NCBI RefSeq assembly: GCF_023231945.1
Contig: NZ_JAJLJH010000001.1
Location: 1,488,001 to 1,552,000, forward strand
DNA length: 64,000 nt
Reading direction: 5' to 3'
Source: Scleromatobacter humisilvae
Lineage (GTDB): Bacteria; Pseudomonadota; Gammaproteobacteria; Burkholderiales; Burkholderiaceae_C
Shown here in pieces: positions 8,504 to 17,345 of the stretch (position 1 is the first letter of the stretch; the number at the start of each line of letters is the position of its first letter). The translations under genes and the position numbers were made by a program. The notes beneath the pieces were generated by a model, which was not told where the DNA came from, made no database searches, and was given only the letters and a program-made list of their open reading frames with translations.

Positions 8504-8997
8504 CGCGGCTCCTCGCGCACGAGCAGCCGCGTCATCAGGATCGCGTCCTCGCGCTGGCCGGCCGGCGCCGGATAGTAGTCGCGCCGGCGGCCGGCCTCGG
8601 TGAAGCCATCGCGCAGGTACAGAGCGCGCGCGCGCGCATTGCTTTCGCGCACCTCGAGCCAGACGGCCGTGGCCGCGAAGCTCGCGCTCAGCGCATAGAG
8701 CTCGGCCAGCAGGCGGCGCGCATGGCCCTGGCCTTCGTGGCGCGACGACACCGTCACGTTGAGCAGGTGCATCTCCTCGAAGCCCGGCATGGCGACGAAG
8801 TAGCCGATCAGCTCGCCGTCGTTGCCGACCAGCACGCGGGCCAGGTAGCCGGCCGCGATCGAGTCGATGAAGTTGCCGCGCGTCCAGGGAAAGGCGTAGG
8901 CCTGCACCTCGATGGCCAGCACCGCGTCGAGCTGTCCGACCGTCATGACGCGCAGCGACGGCTCGCGCGCCGCGGGTTCCGAACGGACGGCGCTCAT
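8500..8997 (-). CDS. rimI: ribosomal protein S18-alanine N-acetyltransferase
   Basis: The 165-residue GNAT acetyltransferase matches RimI, which acetylates the N-terminus of ribosomal protein S18. The acetyl-CoA loop RHEGQGHARRLL (Q/RxxGxG/A) is near residues 91-102, preceded by the LLNVTVSS strand and followed by WLEVRESNARARALYLRDGF, typical of RimI. It lies between tsaB and the uracil-DNA glycosylase gene and overlaps each by four bases. The tsaB-rimI pairing is common in proteobacteria. The first 15 residues are polar and poorly conserved, so a slightly later start is possible. Confidence 0.9.
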   Translation of the reverse strand: MSAVRSEPAAREPSLRVMTVGQLDAVLAIEVQAYAFPWTRGNFIDSIAAGYLARVLVGNDGELIGYFVAMPGFEEMHLLNVTVSSRHEGQGHARRLLAELYALSASFAATAVWLEVRESNARARALYLRDGFTEAGRRRDYYPAPAGQREDAILMTRLLVREEPR

Positions 8998-9761
8998 CGC
9001 GCGGCCCCCGTTGCACCGCGCAAGGCCTTCGCGGCCTCGCGTTCGGCCGTGGTCTGGGCGACCTTGTCGCGCAGGTAGACCGGCAGCGCCTGGTCGGCCG
9101 GCACCGCGTCGCCGCGCGCGAATCCGGCGGCGGACAGCCAGCCGAGGGCGGCGGCGCGGCCCTGTTCGTCGGGCACGCGTTGCGCGGCGCCGGTCTGCAG
9201 CCGGTCGCCGAAGGCCGGCAGCGCGGAGCCCGCGACGAACGCGGGCGGCGCGTCGCGCCACAGCGCATGCAAGGCCTCGGGCGTGGTCAACGACGGTTCG
9301 ACCACAGCCGACCAGCCGGCATCGCCGTCGTCGCGATAGCAGCCGGCGTAGACCTCGTCCATGCGCGCGTCCATCGCCACCCAGACGATCGCGCCCGCCG
9401 CGAGCCCGGCGCGGCGCGCGGCGTCCTCGGCGACGATGGCCAGGCTGTCGACGGGCACCACCGGCAGCCCTTGCCCGAACGCCAGGCCCTGCGCGACGGC
9501 GCACGCCGTGCGCAGGCCCGTGAAGCCGCCCGGGCCGCGGCCGAAGGCGATGGCGTCGAGATCGGCGAACGTCCAGCCCAGGCGCTGCAGCAGGGCCATC
9601 GCCATCGGCAACGCCTGCGCCGAGGCGGCGGCGCCGCCGTCGAGGTCGAGCGGCTCGATGCGGCAGGCGGCGCGCGACAGCGCCGCGCCCGGCACGCGGC
9701 CGTCGTCGATCGCGGCGAGCGCCAGCCGTTCGGTGGCGCTGTCGATGGCCAGCAGCCTCAC
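8994..9761 (-). CDS. tsaB: tRNA threonylcarbamoyladenosine biosynthesis protein TsaB
   Basis: The 255-residue protein is TsaB, the scaffold that binds TsaD and TsaE when threonylcarbamoyl is transferred to A37 of ANN-decoding tRNAs. It begins RLLAIDSATERLALA and carries IAFGRGPGGFTGLRTACAVAQGLAFG, the conserved ASKHA-fold loop of the family. The start codon is GTG at 9761, preceded on its strand by AAGGGA with good spacing; the conserved strand begins immediately after it. It heads a three-gene operon with rimI and a uracil-DNA glycosylase gene. TsaC (14624-15607) works in the same t6A pathway. Confidence 0.93.
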   Translation of the reverse strand: MRLLAIDSATERLALAAIDDGRVPGAALSRAACRIEPLDLDGGAAASAQALPMAMALLQRLGWTFADLDAIAFGRGPGGFTGLRTACAVAQGLAFGQGLPVVPVDSLAIVAEDAARRAGLAAGAIVWVAMDARMDEVYAGCYRDDGDAGWSAVVEPSLTTPEALHALWRDAPPAFVAGSALPAFGDRLQTGAAQRVPDEQGRAAALGWLSAAGFARGDAVPADQALPVYLRDKVAQTTAEREAAKALRGATGAAR

Positions 9762-9915
9762 GCGCGTGTCCCTTCCCGGACGGGCGCGAGCGAAATACAG
9801 GGAACGAAGGCGATGGAAACGAGCCGGAGCATGGCAAGAAGTGTAGCCGTGCGATCATCGACCTGCCCCGGACGCGCCGGTCTCCGCGGCTTTCCAACGA
9901 CGCATTCGACTGCCC

Positions 9916-11364
9916 ATGCCTTCCCCGCTCCGGCTCGCCGCCCTCGCCCTGCTGGGCACCGCCCTCGCCGTCCACGCGGCGCCGACCGCCCCGTGGACGT
10001 TGCCGCCGACCATCGCCGACGCGCTGGCCAGGGCGAACGTGCCGCAGAGCGCGCTCGCGCTGTGGGTGCAACCGGTGGATGCGGCGTCGCCGACCTGGGG
10101 CTGGAATCCCGACTTCGGCGTCAACCCAGCCTCGGTCTTCAAGCTGGCCACCACCAGCGCGGCGCTCGAGACGCTCGGGCCGGCCTGGACGTGGAAGACG
10201 GGCGTCTACGTCACCGGCCCGATCCGCAGCGGCGTGCTGGACGGCTCCGTCGCCATCGTCGGCAGCGGCGACCCCAGCCTCGTGATGGAGCGCGTGTGGC
10301 TGCTGCTGCGCCAGCTGCGCGACGCCGGCGTGCGCGACATCCGCGGCGACATCGTGCTGGATCACACCGGCTTCGCGCCCAGCGCGCGCTCGGCGGCCGA
10401 TTTCGACAACGCGCCGTCCGAGCCGTACAACGTGCTGCCCGACGCGCTGCTGATGAACTTCCGCTCGGTCACGCTGAGCTTCCAGCCCGACCCCGCGGCG
10501 CGCGTGGCCCGCGTGACGTCCGAGCCGCGGCTGGCGGGGCTGGCGATCGATGCGACGGTGCCACTGACCAAGGGCGGTTGCGGCGACTGGCGCGGCGCGC
10601 TCCGGCTCGCCGCGAGCGACGCGAACCGCTGGCGCTTCGCCGGCGCCTATCCGGCCAGCTGCGGCGCGCGCAACTGGCCGCTGGCCTATCCCGAACCCGC
10701 GAGCTACGAGTCGCGCCTGGTGACCGCGTTGTGGCGCGAGGCCGGCGGCAAGATCAGCGGGAAGGTTCACGACGGCACGCTGCCCGACGGCGCCACGCCC
10801 GTCTTCACCTTCGAGTCGCCACAGCTCGCGCAGGTCGTGCGCGACATCAACAAGTTCAGCAACAACACGATGGCCGAGCAGCTGTTCCTGACGCTCGCGC
10901 GGAACGCGCCGCCGGCGCCCCCGGCCACGGCCACCGACGCCAACGAGGCGCAGGCGCGCGCCGTCCTCGTGCAGTGGCTGCACGAGCGCCTGGGCGCCGC
11001 GGCCGACGGCATCGTCGTCGTCAACGGCTCCGGCCTCGCGCGCGAGACGCGCATCAGCGCGCGCACGCTGGGGCAGTTGCTGCAGTCCGACTGGAACAGC
11101 CCGATCATGCCGGAGCTGGCGAGCTCGCTGCCCGTCAACGGCGTCGACGGCACGCTGCGCAGGAGCACCGCGATCGCCGGCCGCGCACACCTGAAGACGG
11201 GCTCGATGCGCGACGTCGTCGCGGTGGCCGGCTTCGTGCAGGCCGACAGCGGGCGGCGCTACATCCTCGTGGCGGTGATCAACGATCCGAACGCGGCGTC
11301 GGCGCGGCCGGCGCTCGACGCAGCGATCGACTGGGTCGAGCGCGATCCCGCGAAGGCGCCATGA
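9916..11364 (+). CDS. dacB: D-alanyl-D-alanine carboxypeptidase/endopeptidase (PBP4 type)
   Basis: The 482-residue periplasmic enzyme trims and cleaves peptidoglycan cross-links. It starts with a signal peptide (about residues 1-22, ending VHA-AP). The penicillin-binding motifs are in order: SxxK as Ser73-Val-Phe-Lys76, SxN as Ser315-Asn-Asn317 in NKFSNNTMAEQ, and KTG at Lys427 in HLKTGSMRD. The long insert between the first two motifs is normal for the S13/PBP4 class. It is divergent from tsaB with a 154-base gap. No strong ribosome-binding site precedes the ATG. Confidence 0.93.
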   Translation: MPSPLRLAALALLGTALAVHAAPTAPWTLPPTIADALARANVPQSALALWVQPVDAASPTWGWNPDFGVNPASVFKLATTSAALETLGPAWTWKTGVYVTGPIRSGVLDGSVAIVGSGDPSLVMERVWLLLRQLRDAGVRDIRGDIVLDHTGFAPSARSAADFDNAPSEPYNVLPDALLMNFRSVTLSFQPDPAARVARVTSEPRLAGLAIDATVPLTKGGCGDWRGALRLAASDANRWRFAGAYPASCGARNWPLAYPEPASYESRLVTALWREAGGKISGKVHDGTLPDGATPVFTFESPQLAQVVRDINKFSNNTMAEQLFLTLARNAPPAPPATATDANEAQARAVLVQWLHERLGAAADGIVVVNGSGLARETRISARTLGQLLQSDWNSPIMPELASSLPVNGVDGTLRRSTAIAGRAHLKTGSMRDVVAVAGFVQADSGRRYILVAVINDPNAASARPALDAAIDWVERDPAKAP

Positions 11365-11395
11365 AAAATCCCGCGGGCATCGCTGCGCGCGGGAT
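11364..11395 (-). terminator. Rho-independent terminator for ompW
   Basis: Read on the minus strand, an 8-base-pair GC-rich stem (11388-11395 with 11368-11375, 12-base loop) is followed directly by TTTTT. It lies 35 bases after the ompW stop and touches the end of the convergent dacB gene. Confidence 0.75.
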
Positions 11396-11430
11396 GTCGC
11401 GGGCAGGCCGCAGGGCCTCGCCCGGGTCGA

Positions 11431-12105
11431 TCAGAACGTGTAGCCGATCGACGCGTTGATCGCGATCGGGTTCAGGCGGGCCCGGGTCTCCTGGCCCGTC
11501 GACAGCTGCGCCTTCGTGCTGATGAAGGTCTTCAGGATCTCGGCATCGAGGAACCAGTGCTTGTCGATCTTGTAGTTCGCGCCGGCCTGCAGCGTGCCGC
11601 CCCATTCGGTGTCGCCACCGATCTTGGTCGGCGGGCCGCCCGGGTTCGTGAACGCCGTCAGCGCGGCCGAACCGCTGCTGCCGTAGAACTTCGCGAACGT
11701 CGGGCCCGCGCCGACGTACGGACGGAACGGGCCGAGGGACTCCAGGAAGCGGTACTGCAGCAGCACCGTCGGCGAGATCTGGTGGATGCTGCCGATCTTG
11801 CCGACACCCGACACCGCGCCCGCGCCGACGATGTCGTGCTTGTACGGCAGGCCGCCCAACGCCTCGACTGAAATGTCGTCGGTGACCATGTACGTGAGCG
11901 TGGCGAACACCGCGCTCGCCGACTTGATGTTGATCTGCGAACCCGGCAGCGACGGCGCCGACAGGTCGCTGCTCCTGACCTTGGGCATGATCTTGTTCCA
12001 GCCCAGCTGGACCATCACGTTGCCGGCGGCCTGGGCGTGCGCTGCGCCCGCGCCGCAGACGGCGACGGCGGCGACGAGAGCGGATGCAATGGATTGCTTC
12101 TTCAT
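11431..12105 (-). CDS. OmpW-family outer membrane protein
   Basis: The 224-residue protein is an OmpW-type eight-stranded beta-barrel. A signal peptide ending AHAQA (about residues 1-25) is followed by alternating strands with the family's features: VRSSDLSAPS early, YMVTDDISVEALGGLPYKHDI in the middle, SPTVLLQYRF then FRPYVGAGPTF, and a C-terminal aromatic residue in SIGYTF recognised by the barrel assembly machinery. Such proteins form narrow hydrophobic channels; the physiological cargo is uncertain. AAGGA precedes the start. It lies 33 bases downstream of the SGNH lipoprotein gene and may be cotranscribed with it. A terminator follows. Confidence 0.9.
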   Translation of the reverse strand: MKKQSIASALVAAVAVCGAGAAHAQAAGNVMVQLGWNKIMPKVRSSDLSAPSLPGSQINIKSASAVFATLTYMVTDDISVEALGGLPYKHDIVGAGAVSGVGKIGSIHQISPTVLLQYRFLESLGPFRPYVGAGPTFAKFYGSSGSAALTAFTNPGGPPTKIGGDTEWGGTLQAGANYKIDKHWFLDAEILKTFISTKAQLSTGQETRARLNPIAINASIGYTF

Positions 12106-12138
12106 GAATGTGTCCTTGCGTGGATCTCGACCGCCGGC

Positions 12139-13290
12139 TTACAGCCAGCCCTTGATGGCCAGCTGTTCGCTGACGAGCTCGGAGAGCAGCCGATAGCCGT
12201 AGGGCGTCGGATGGACGCCGTCGGCGTACTCGAACGTGTTGGCTGCCGTGGCGGGCGCGGCGGACGCGGCCGGCGCCACCGAGGGAATCAGCGTGTTCTT
12301 CGTGCACACCAGCGAGCTCGAGGACGTGCAGACCGACGTCGCGACATCGGTCAGGCCGTACTGCGCCTTGTTGGTTGCCTGGTCTTCGCTGGCGGTGAAG
12401 GCGTCGACCAGCAGCAGCGACGAGCCGGCCTGCAGCTTGGTGGCGAGTTCGCCGTTGAACGTCTGGACCAGCAGCTTGGTCAACGCGACGCCCGATGCGC
12501 CCGACTGGGTGGCCGACGGCGTCAGGCTGGCGTCGGGGATGTTGACAACGACGACGTGCGTGGCGCCCTTGGCGAGGATCATCGTGTTGACGTCGCTGGC
12601 CAGGTCGTCGGCCGCCTGCTTCATCGCGGCGACCGCGCCGCCGACCGCCTGGTCCTGGGGCAGGCCAGCGGTGATCTCGGCCGTGACGGTGGCCGTCTGG
12701 ACGAACACGTCGTTGGCGCCCGCCAGCACCGTGACCAGGGCGTTCGGCGAGAACGCCTGGCTGTTGTGGTTCAGGTAGTTCACGATCTGGTCGTGCACGG
12801 GAATCGTCAGCGCGCCGAGCGCGTCGCCCGAGGTGCTCGGATCCGTCGCGTTGAACAGCGCCCGGTTGCCCGGCCCCGGCTGCAGCGTGACGCGCGAGCC
12901 GCCCTGCGCGTAGTTCAGGCAGGTGCCGCCGTTGCTGGCGTCGTGGAAGGTCGCCGTCTCGTCGCCGATGATGGGCACGGCGCCGACGACGGGGTCCAGG
13001 CCGGTCTCGGCGGCGCAGGGCTGCGGCAGGTGCAGCGTGGCAGCCAGGAACTCCGTCCAGTTGATGTAGAGCAGGCCGGTGGCGCCCACGCCGTTGATGG
13101 AGAAGTGGCCGCCGCCCTGGAGCTTGACGACGCCGACGTCGTAGGTACCGACGTCGCTCAGGCTGTCCCCGAAGTTGACCATCTGCGTGAAAGCGACGCG
13201 CGGCGACTGGTCGCCGGCGCTGTCGCCTCCGCAACCAGCCAGGAAGGCCGCGGCCGCCAGGGCCGTGGTCAAGACGTGGAATTTCTTCAT
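12139..13290 (-). CDS. SGNH/GDSL-family lipoprotein hydrolase
   Basis: The 383-residue protein has a lipobox FLAGC (Cys20) after a short signal peptide, so it should be a lipid-anchored hydrolase. SGNH blocks are present: VNFGDSLSDVGTY with nucleophile Ser43, the GAND block in VLAGANDVFV, and the C-terminal Asp/His block in ADGVHPTPYGYRLLSE. Substrates are probably esters such as lipids or acylated sugars. I chose the ATG at 13290 because GAGGTG precedes it and it starts the signal peptide. A longer in-frame start at 13347 would put a strong palindrome inside the gene. That palindrome (13324-13343) is a likely operator. Confidence 0.85.
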   Translation of the reverse strand: MKKFHVLTTALAAAAFLAGCGGDSAGDQSPRVAFTQMVNFGDSLSDVGTYDVGVVKLQGGGHFSINGVGATGLLYINWTEFLAATLHLPQPCAAETGLDPVVGAVPIIGDETATFHDASNGGTCLNYAQGGSRVTLQPGPGNRALFNATDPSTSGDALGALTIPVHDQIVNYLNHNSQAFSPNALVTVLAGANDVFVQTATVTAEITAGLPQDQAVGGAVAAMKQAADDLASDVNTMILAKGATHVVVVNIPDASLTPSATQSGASGVALTKLLVQTFNGELATKLQAGSSLLLVDAFTASEDQATNKAQYGLTDVATSVCTSSSSLVCTKNTLIPSVAPAASAAPATAANTFEYADGVHPTPYGYRLLSELVSEQLAIKGWL

Positions 13291-13323
13291 GTGCACCTCG
13301 CCAAACGAAGAGTCAAAGACATT

Positions 13324-13343
13324 AATCGAACGGTCGTTCGATT
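13324..13343. promoter_or_regulatory. 20-bp palindrome, likely operator upstream of the SGNH lipoprotein gene
   Basis: AATCGAACG and CGTTCGATT flank GT as perfect 9-base arms in an AT-rich pocket, 34 bases before the start codon at 13290. The CGAACGNNCGTTCG core resembles sites of TetR-family repressors. No regulator gene is adjacent, so the binding protein is unknown. Confidence 0.5.
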
Positions 13344-13568
13344 TCATTAAAAACTATACGCATGCGGGCTGGTGCGGCCCCTGGGTGCTAACCCTGTCGG
13401 CACCGCCCAAACAACACAGGGATTGCACGCGTCGCCGACGTTATTTCGCAGGCGCGCCCCTGAAAAGGCAAAAGGCCCGCGCGCGACCTGGGCGTCGTGC
13501 GAGGGCCACATGCTGCAGCGCAGCAGCCGCACCGGATTTGCGTCCGGCGCGAAACTGGGCTTGGGCGA

Positions 13569-14555
13569 TCAGAACGGGTTGGAGCGTGCGCGGCCGTAGG
13601 CCTGGCTGCCGATCTGCCCCTGAAGCGCCGAACCGAGGTGCGTGGCGTCCGCCCACATGAAGTTCTGGATCGCCGGCTGGCCCGTCGACGGGTCGTTGCG
13701 CAGCGTCTCGTTCGTGCAGGTGGGCAGCGGCGCGGAGTCGAGGCAGCCGTAGGTCTGGTTGTCGTTCGCGATCAGGCCGAACGAGCCGGGGCTGCGCACC
13801 GCATTGCGCACGAGGTCGTCGACCAGCACGAGCGCGATCTTGCTGCCGTCGTTCAGGATGTTGCTGCGCATGCCCACGTTGAAGGCCGTGCTCATGTCCG
13901 ACAGCAGCTTGGCGCGGTCGAAGTCGCCGCGCTGCGCTTCGGCGAAGGCGTACGGCGAGTAGCTCATGTCGGGCACGGTGAGGATGACCACCTTGGCACC
14001 GGCGTTGGCGATCGAGTTGACGACGTTGGCGAGCTGCGTGCCCTGGTCCTTCATGTCCTGCACCAGCACCGTCTCGTCGGGGCTGGCGTTGGCCTTGTAC
14101 TCGTTCAGGATGTCGTTCATGCCCACCCAGATCAGCACCAGGTCGTTGCCGTTGAACGTGTCGCCGCCCTGGAACGCGGCCACCTTCTGCACGACGTCGG
14201 CCACGGTGCCGTTGACGGTCGTGTTGTCGATCGCGTTGTTCTCGAATGCGCCGTTCGGATTGCAGTTGGCGAAGGTCAGGCCGTAGCCGTTGGCGACCGT
14301 TTGCGTCCAGATCGGATTGAGCGTGCAGTCGGTCTCGCCCGTGATGTTCGAGACCTCGTTGATGCTGTACTTGAGGCCCTGCGAACCCTGGAGACGGCTG
14401 CTCTCGTCGCCGAAGACGAGCAGGCGAGCCGGCACGAAAGCCTGTTGCTGGTAGGTGCCGCCGCCGCAGGACGCGAGCACGGCGAGCGCGCCGGCTGCGG
14501 CCATTCCCGTGACCACTCGCATCGCGATGCGGCCCAGGCGTTCATTGAAAAGCAT
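13569..14555 (-). CDS. SGNH/GDSL-like lipoprotein with altered nucleophile block
   Basis: The 328-residue product has a lipoprotein signal with LASC lipobox (Cys30) and the overall SGNH layout: block I at RLLVFGDESS (residues 44-53), block III VGMNDILNEY, and block V WADATHLGSALQ with the expected Asp and His. Block I reads Gly-Asp-Glu-Ser instead of Gly-Asp-Ser, so the nucleophile position is Glu51; Ser52 is shifted by one. It may be non-catalytic or use another serine. AGGAG precedes the ATG. It lies 278 bases upstream of the intact SGNH gene on the same strand, suggesting an old duplication with divergence. Role unknown. Confidence 0.75.
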   Translation of the reverse strand: MLFNERLGRIAMRVVTGMAAAGALAVLASCGGGTYQQQAFVPARLLVFGDESSRLQGSQGLKYSINEVSNITGETDCTLNPIWTQTVANGYGLTFANCNPNGAFENNAIDNTTVNGTVADVVQKVAAFQGGDTFNGNDLVLIWVGMNDILNEYKANASPDETVLVQDMKDQGTQLANVVNSIANAGAKVVILTVPDMSYSPYAFAEAQRGDFDRAKLLSDMSTAFNVGMRSNILNDGSKIALVLVDDLVRNAVRSPGSFGLIANDNQTYGCLDSAPLPTCTNETLRNDPSTGQPAIQNFMWADATHLGSALQGQIGSQAYGRARSNPF

Positions 14556-14623
14556 TCGTTCTCCTGTAGGATTTCAGCTGGACTCCGGTGCCCGCCCTCG
14601 CAAGCCCGGAATCCTCAAGATGT

Positions 14624-15607
14624 CTATGCAGCGGCCGCGCGCTGCAAGCGGTCGCGGACGCCCTCCCACGCCGGGGCGTCGGGAGGCGTCTCGACCCAGA
14701 TCAGACTGGCACCGGTGGCGTCGAGTTCACGCAGCGCTGCGAAAAGTTCGTGCGCCGCGGCGACCGGATTGTCCGGCATCACGCGGTACGCGCGCACCGA
14801 GCGGTCCGGCGTGACGGTGCGGAAATATACCGCCACCGGGTTAACGCTCGATTTCGCGAGCACGCCGAGCGCGGCGCGCAGCTGGTCGGCGGGCATCATG
14901 CGCAGCTTGGCGCGCGGCGCGTAGTGCGCCTCGAGCGTGCCCGAGGCGCGCGGCGCGTCGAACCCGGCCTCGCGCAGCGGATGTCCCAGCACGGCCTCGA
15001 TCTGCGCGCGCGTCAGCACGCCCGGGCGCAGCAGCGCGGGCGCGCCGAGGCTGCAGTCGACGATGGCCGACTCGATGCCCGCGTCGCACTCGCCGCCGTC
15101 GACGATGGTGAAGTCGTCGCCGAAGTCCTCGTGCACGTGCGCCGCCGTCGTCGGGCTGATGCGCCCGAAGCGGTTGGCGCTCGGGCCGGAGACGCCGGCC
15201 ACGCCGAGTGCCGCGGCGGCGTCGAGCAGGGCGCGCGCGACCGGATGCGCCGGGCAGCGCAGGCCGATGCTGGTCTGCCCGGCGGCCGACGCCGTGCCCA
15301 TGCCGGAGCGGCGCGGCACGATCACCGTCAACGGGCCCGGCCAGAACGCGTCGACCAGCTTCTGCGCGGCGGCCGGCCAGTCGCTGGAGAACGCGCGGGC
15401 GGCGTCGACATCCTTGACGTGCACGATCAGCGGATGGTCCGCCGGCCGGCCCTTGGCGGCGAAGATCTTCGCGACGGCCACGTCGTCGTCGGCGCGCGCG
15501 CCCAGCCCGTAGACGGTCTCGCTCGGGAACGCCACCAGCTCGCCCGCGGCCAGTTCGGCCGCGGCGCGCTGCAGCGCCGCCGTGTCGTTGCCGTCGACGA
15601 TGGCCAT
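14624..15607 (-). CDS. tsaC: L-threonylcarbamoyladenylate synthase (Sua5/YwlC type)
   Basis: The 327-residue enzyme makes threonylcarbamoyl-AMP from threonine, bicarbonate and ATP for t6A tRNA modification. The YrdC-like domain is visible in the first 200 residues: GELVAFPSETVYGLGARADD, KIFAAKGRPADHPLIVHV and the GVSGPSANRFGRISPT loop. The remaining 120 residues form the C-terminal Sua5 domain, starting after ASGTLEAHYAPRAKL, so this is the long Sua5/TsaC2 form. Its start overlaps the purK stop (ATGA), making it the last gene of purE-purK-tsaC. Together with tsaB it gives two t6A genes in the window. Confidence 0.92.
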   Translation of the reverse strand: MAIVDGNDTAALQRAAAELAAGELVAFPSETVYGLGARADDDVAVAKIFAAKGRPADHPLIVHVKDVDAARAFSSDWPAAAQKLVDAFWPGPLTVIVPRRSGMGTASAAGQTSIGLRCPAHPVARALLDAAAALGVAGVSGPSANRFGRISPTTAAHVHEDFGDDFTIVDGGECDAGIESAIVDCSLGAPALLRPGVLTRAQIEAVLGHPLREAGFDAPRASGTLEAHYAPRAKLRMMPADQLRAALGVLAKSSVNPVAVYFRTVTPDRSVRAYRVMPDNPVAAAHELFAALRELDATGASLIWVETPPDAPAWEGVRDRLQRAAAA

Positions 15608-16770
15608 CAGAAGCCTTGCAGCCCCAGCACCGCCGCGGCCGCGTTCGCGCGCTCGCGCGCCAGCGCGGGCGTGGCGGCGGTGACCGTCAGGTGGCCCATC
15701 TTGCGCCCCGGCCGCGCCTGCTTCTTGCCGTACAGGTGCAGGTGCATGCCCGGCAGCGCCAGCAGCGCGCCCCAGTCGGGCTCGCGCTCGCGGCCGCCGT
15801 CGAACCACAGGTCGCCCAGCAGGTTGACCATCTCGCACGGCGAGTGCTGGCGCGGCGTGACCAGCGGCAGGCGCGCCAGCGTGCGCACCTGCAGCTCGAA
15901 CTGCGACAAGTCGCAGGCGTCGATCGAGTAGTGGCCGGAGTTGTGCGGGCGCGGCGCCATCTCGTTGGCGACGAGCGCGCCGTCCTCCAGCACGAAGAAC
16001 TCGACGCACAGCACGCCGACGTAGTCCATCGACTCGGCGATGGCCGTCGCGCGCGCGATCGCCTGGTCGGACTGCGACTGCGTGACGTCGGGCGCCGGCA
16101 CGGTGGTGAGCGCGAGGATGCCCGAGCGGTGCAGGTTCTGCTGGACCGGCAGGTTGACGACCTGCCCGTCGGCACCGCGCGCCACGATGATGCTCAGCTC
16201 GTACTTCAGCGGCAGGCGCTTCTCGAGCACGCAGAGGACGTTGCGCAGCTGCGTCCACGCGGCCTCGAGCGCCACGCGGTCGGCGACGACGACCTGGCCC
16301 TTGCCGTCGTAGCCCAGGCGCGCGGTCTTCAGGATGCCCGGCAGCAGGTCGTCGGCGATGGCCGCGAGCTGCTCCCTGGTCTCGATGACGGCGTACGGCG
16401 CGCACGGCACGCCGGCGCGCTCGAAGTGCGCCTTCTCTGCGGCGCGATCCTGGCAGATGGCCACGGCGGCGGCGGCGGGCGCGACGGGGATGTCCTGCGC
16501 CAGCGAGGCCAGCGACGGGGCGGGCACGTTCTCGAATTCGGTGGTGACGGCGTCGCAGCGGCCGGCCATCTCGGCCAGCGCGCGCTCGTCGTCGTAGGGC
16601 GCGCACAGCTGGGCGTGGGCGGCGGCGCCCGCCGGGCTGTGGGCGTCGGGATCGAGCACCAGCGTGTCGAAGCCCAGCGTCTGCGCGGCGTGCACGAACA
16701 TGCGGCCGAGCTGGCCGCCGCCGAGCACGCCCAGCGTGGCGCCGGGCGGGAGAGCGCGCCGCGACGTCAT
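15607..16770 (-). CDS. purK: 5-(carboxyamino)imidazole ribonucleotide synthase
   Basis: The 387-residue ATP-grasp enzyme converts AIR, bicarbonate and ATP to N5-CAIR in purine synthesis. Marks include LGVLGGGQLGRMFVHAAQ at the N-terminus, LGYDGKGQVVV in the ATP-grasp B domain, FFVLEDGALVANEMAPRPHNSGHY around the metal-binding residues, and MHLHLYGKKQARPGRKMGHL near the end. Length is standard. It follows purE with a 55-base gap and overlaps tsaC by one codon boundary (ATGA), so N5-CAIR synthesis and t6A formation share a message. Confidence 0.96.
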   Translation of the reverse strand: MTSRRALPPGATLGVLGGGQLGRMFVHAAQTLGFDTLVLDPDAHSPAGAAAHAQLCAPYDDERALAEMAGRCDAVTTEFENVPAPSLASLAQDIPVAPAAAAVAICQDRAAEKAHFERAGVPCAPYAVIETREQLAAIADDLLPGILKTARLGYDGKGQVVVADRVALEAAWTQLRNVLCVLEKRLPLKYELSIIVARGADGQVVNLPVQQNLHRSGILALTTVPAPDVTQSQSDQAIARATAIAESMDYVGVLCVEFFVLEDGALVANEMAPRPHNSGHYSIDACDLSQFELQVRTLARLPLVTPRQHSPCEMVNLLGDLWFDGGREREPDWGALLALPGMHLHLYGKKQARPGRKMGHLTVTAATPALARERANAAAAVLGLQGF

Positions 16771-16825
16771 TGAGCCTCCGTGCTGCGCACTGCGGTCCGA
16801 GCGCCTGCGGGCGGCCGGGCGGCGC

Positions 16826-17323
16826 TCACTTCAGCTCCTGCGTCATCGCGCGGGCGACTTCGGTCTGCTTCGCACGGAAGGCCTCTAGCCTGCCGCGCAG
16901 CGCCTCGTCGCGGCTGGCCAGCATCGCCACCGCGAACAGCGCCGCGTTGGCCGCGCCGGCCGCGCCGATCGCGAAGGTCGCCACGGGAATGCCCTTGGGC
17001 ATCTGCACGATGGAGTGCAGCGAATCGACGCCGCTCAGGTGCCGGCTCGCGACGGGCACGCCCAGCACTGGCACGACCGTCTTGGCCGCCAGCATGCCCG
17101 GCAGGTGCGCGGCGCCGCCCGCGCCGGCGATGATGGCCTGCAGGCCGCGCGCGACCGCGCCTTCCGCGTACGCGAACATGTCGTCGGGCATGCGGTGTGC
17201 AGAGACGACGCGCGCCTCGAAGGGAATGGCGAACTCGGCGAGAATGTCGGCAGCCGCCTTCATCGTCTCCCAGTCGCTGGCCGACCCCATGACGACGCCG
17301 ACTGCAGGCGAGGCACTATTCAA
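16826..17323 (-). CDS. purE: N5-CAIR mutase, catalytic subunit
   Basis: PurE rearranges N5-CAIR to CAIR, the step after PurK. The family core is plain: [42 protein letters not shown] and [34 protein letters not shown] place the start at TTG 17323, giving 165 residues, because GGGAG lies five bases before it and this is the normal family length. The longer in-frame GTG at 17362 would precede a TAAAAT -10-like box, so it is unlikely to be transcribed. The gene is divergent from the CnoX-like gene with 53 bases between starts. Confidence 0.92.
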   Translation of the reverse strand: MNSASPAVGVVMGSASDWETMKAAADILAEFAIPFEARVVSAHRMPDDMFAYAEGAVARGLQAIIAGAGGAAHLPGMLAAKTVVPVLGVPVASRHLSGVDSLHSIVQMPKGIPVATFAIGAAGAANAALFAVAMLASRDEALRGRLEAFRAKQTEVARAMTQELK

Positions 17324-17345
17324 GATCACTCCCGGTAAAACGACG

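Noticed and set aside
13288-13347. Longer N-terminus for the SGNH lipoprotein gene
   Set aside because: It would place a perfect 20-base palindrome in coding DNA and bury the signal peptide; the ATG at 13290 has a good ribosome-binding site.
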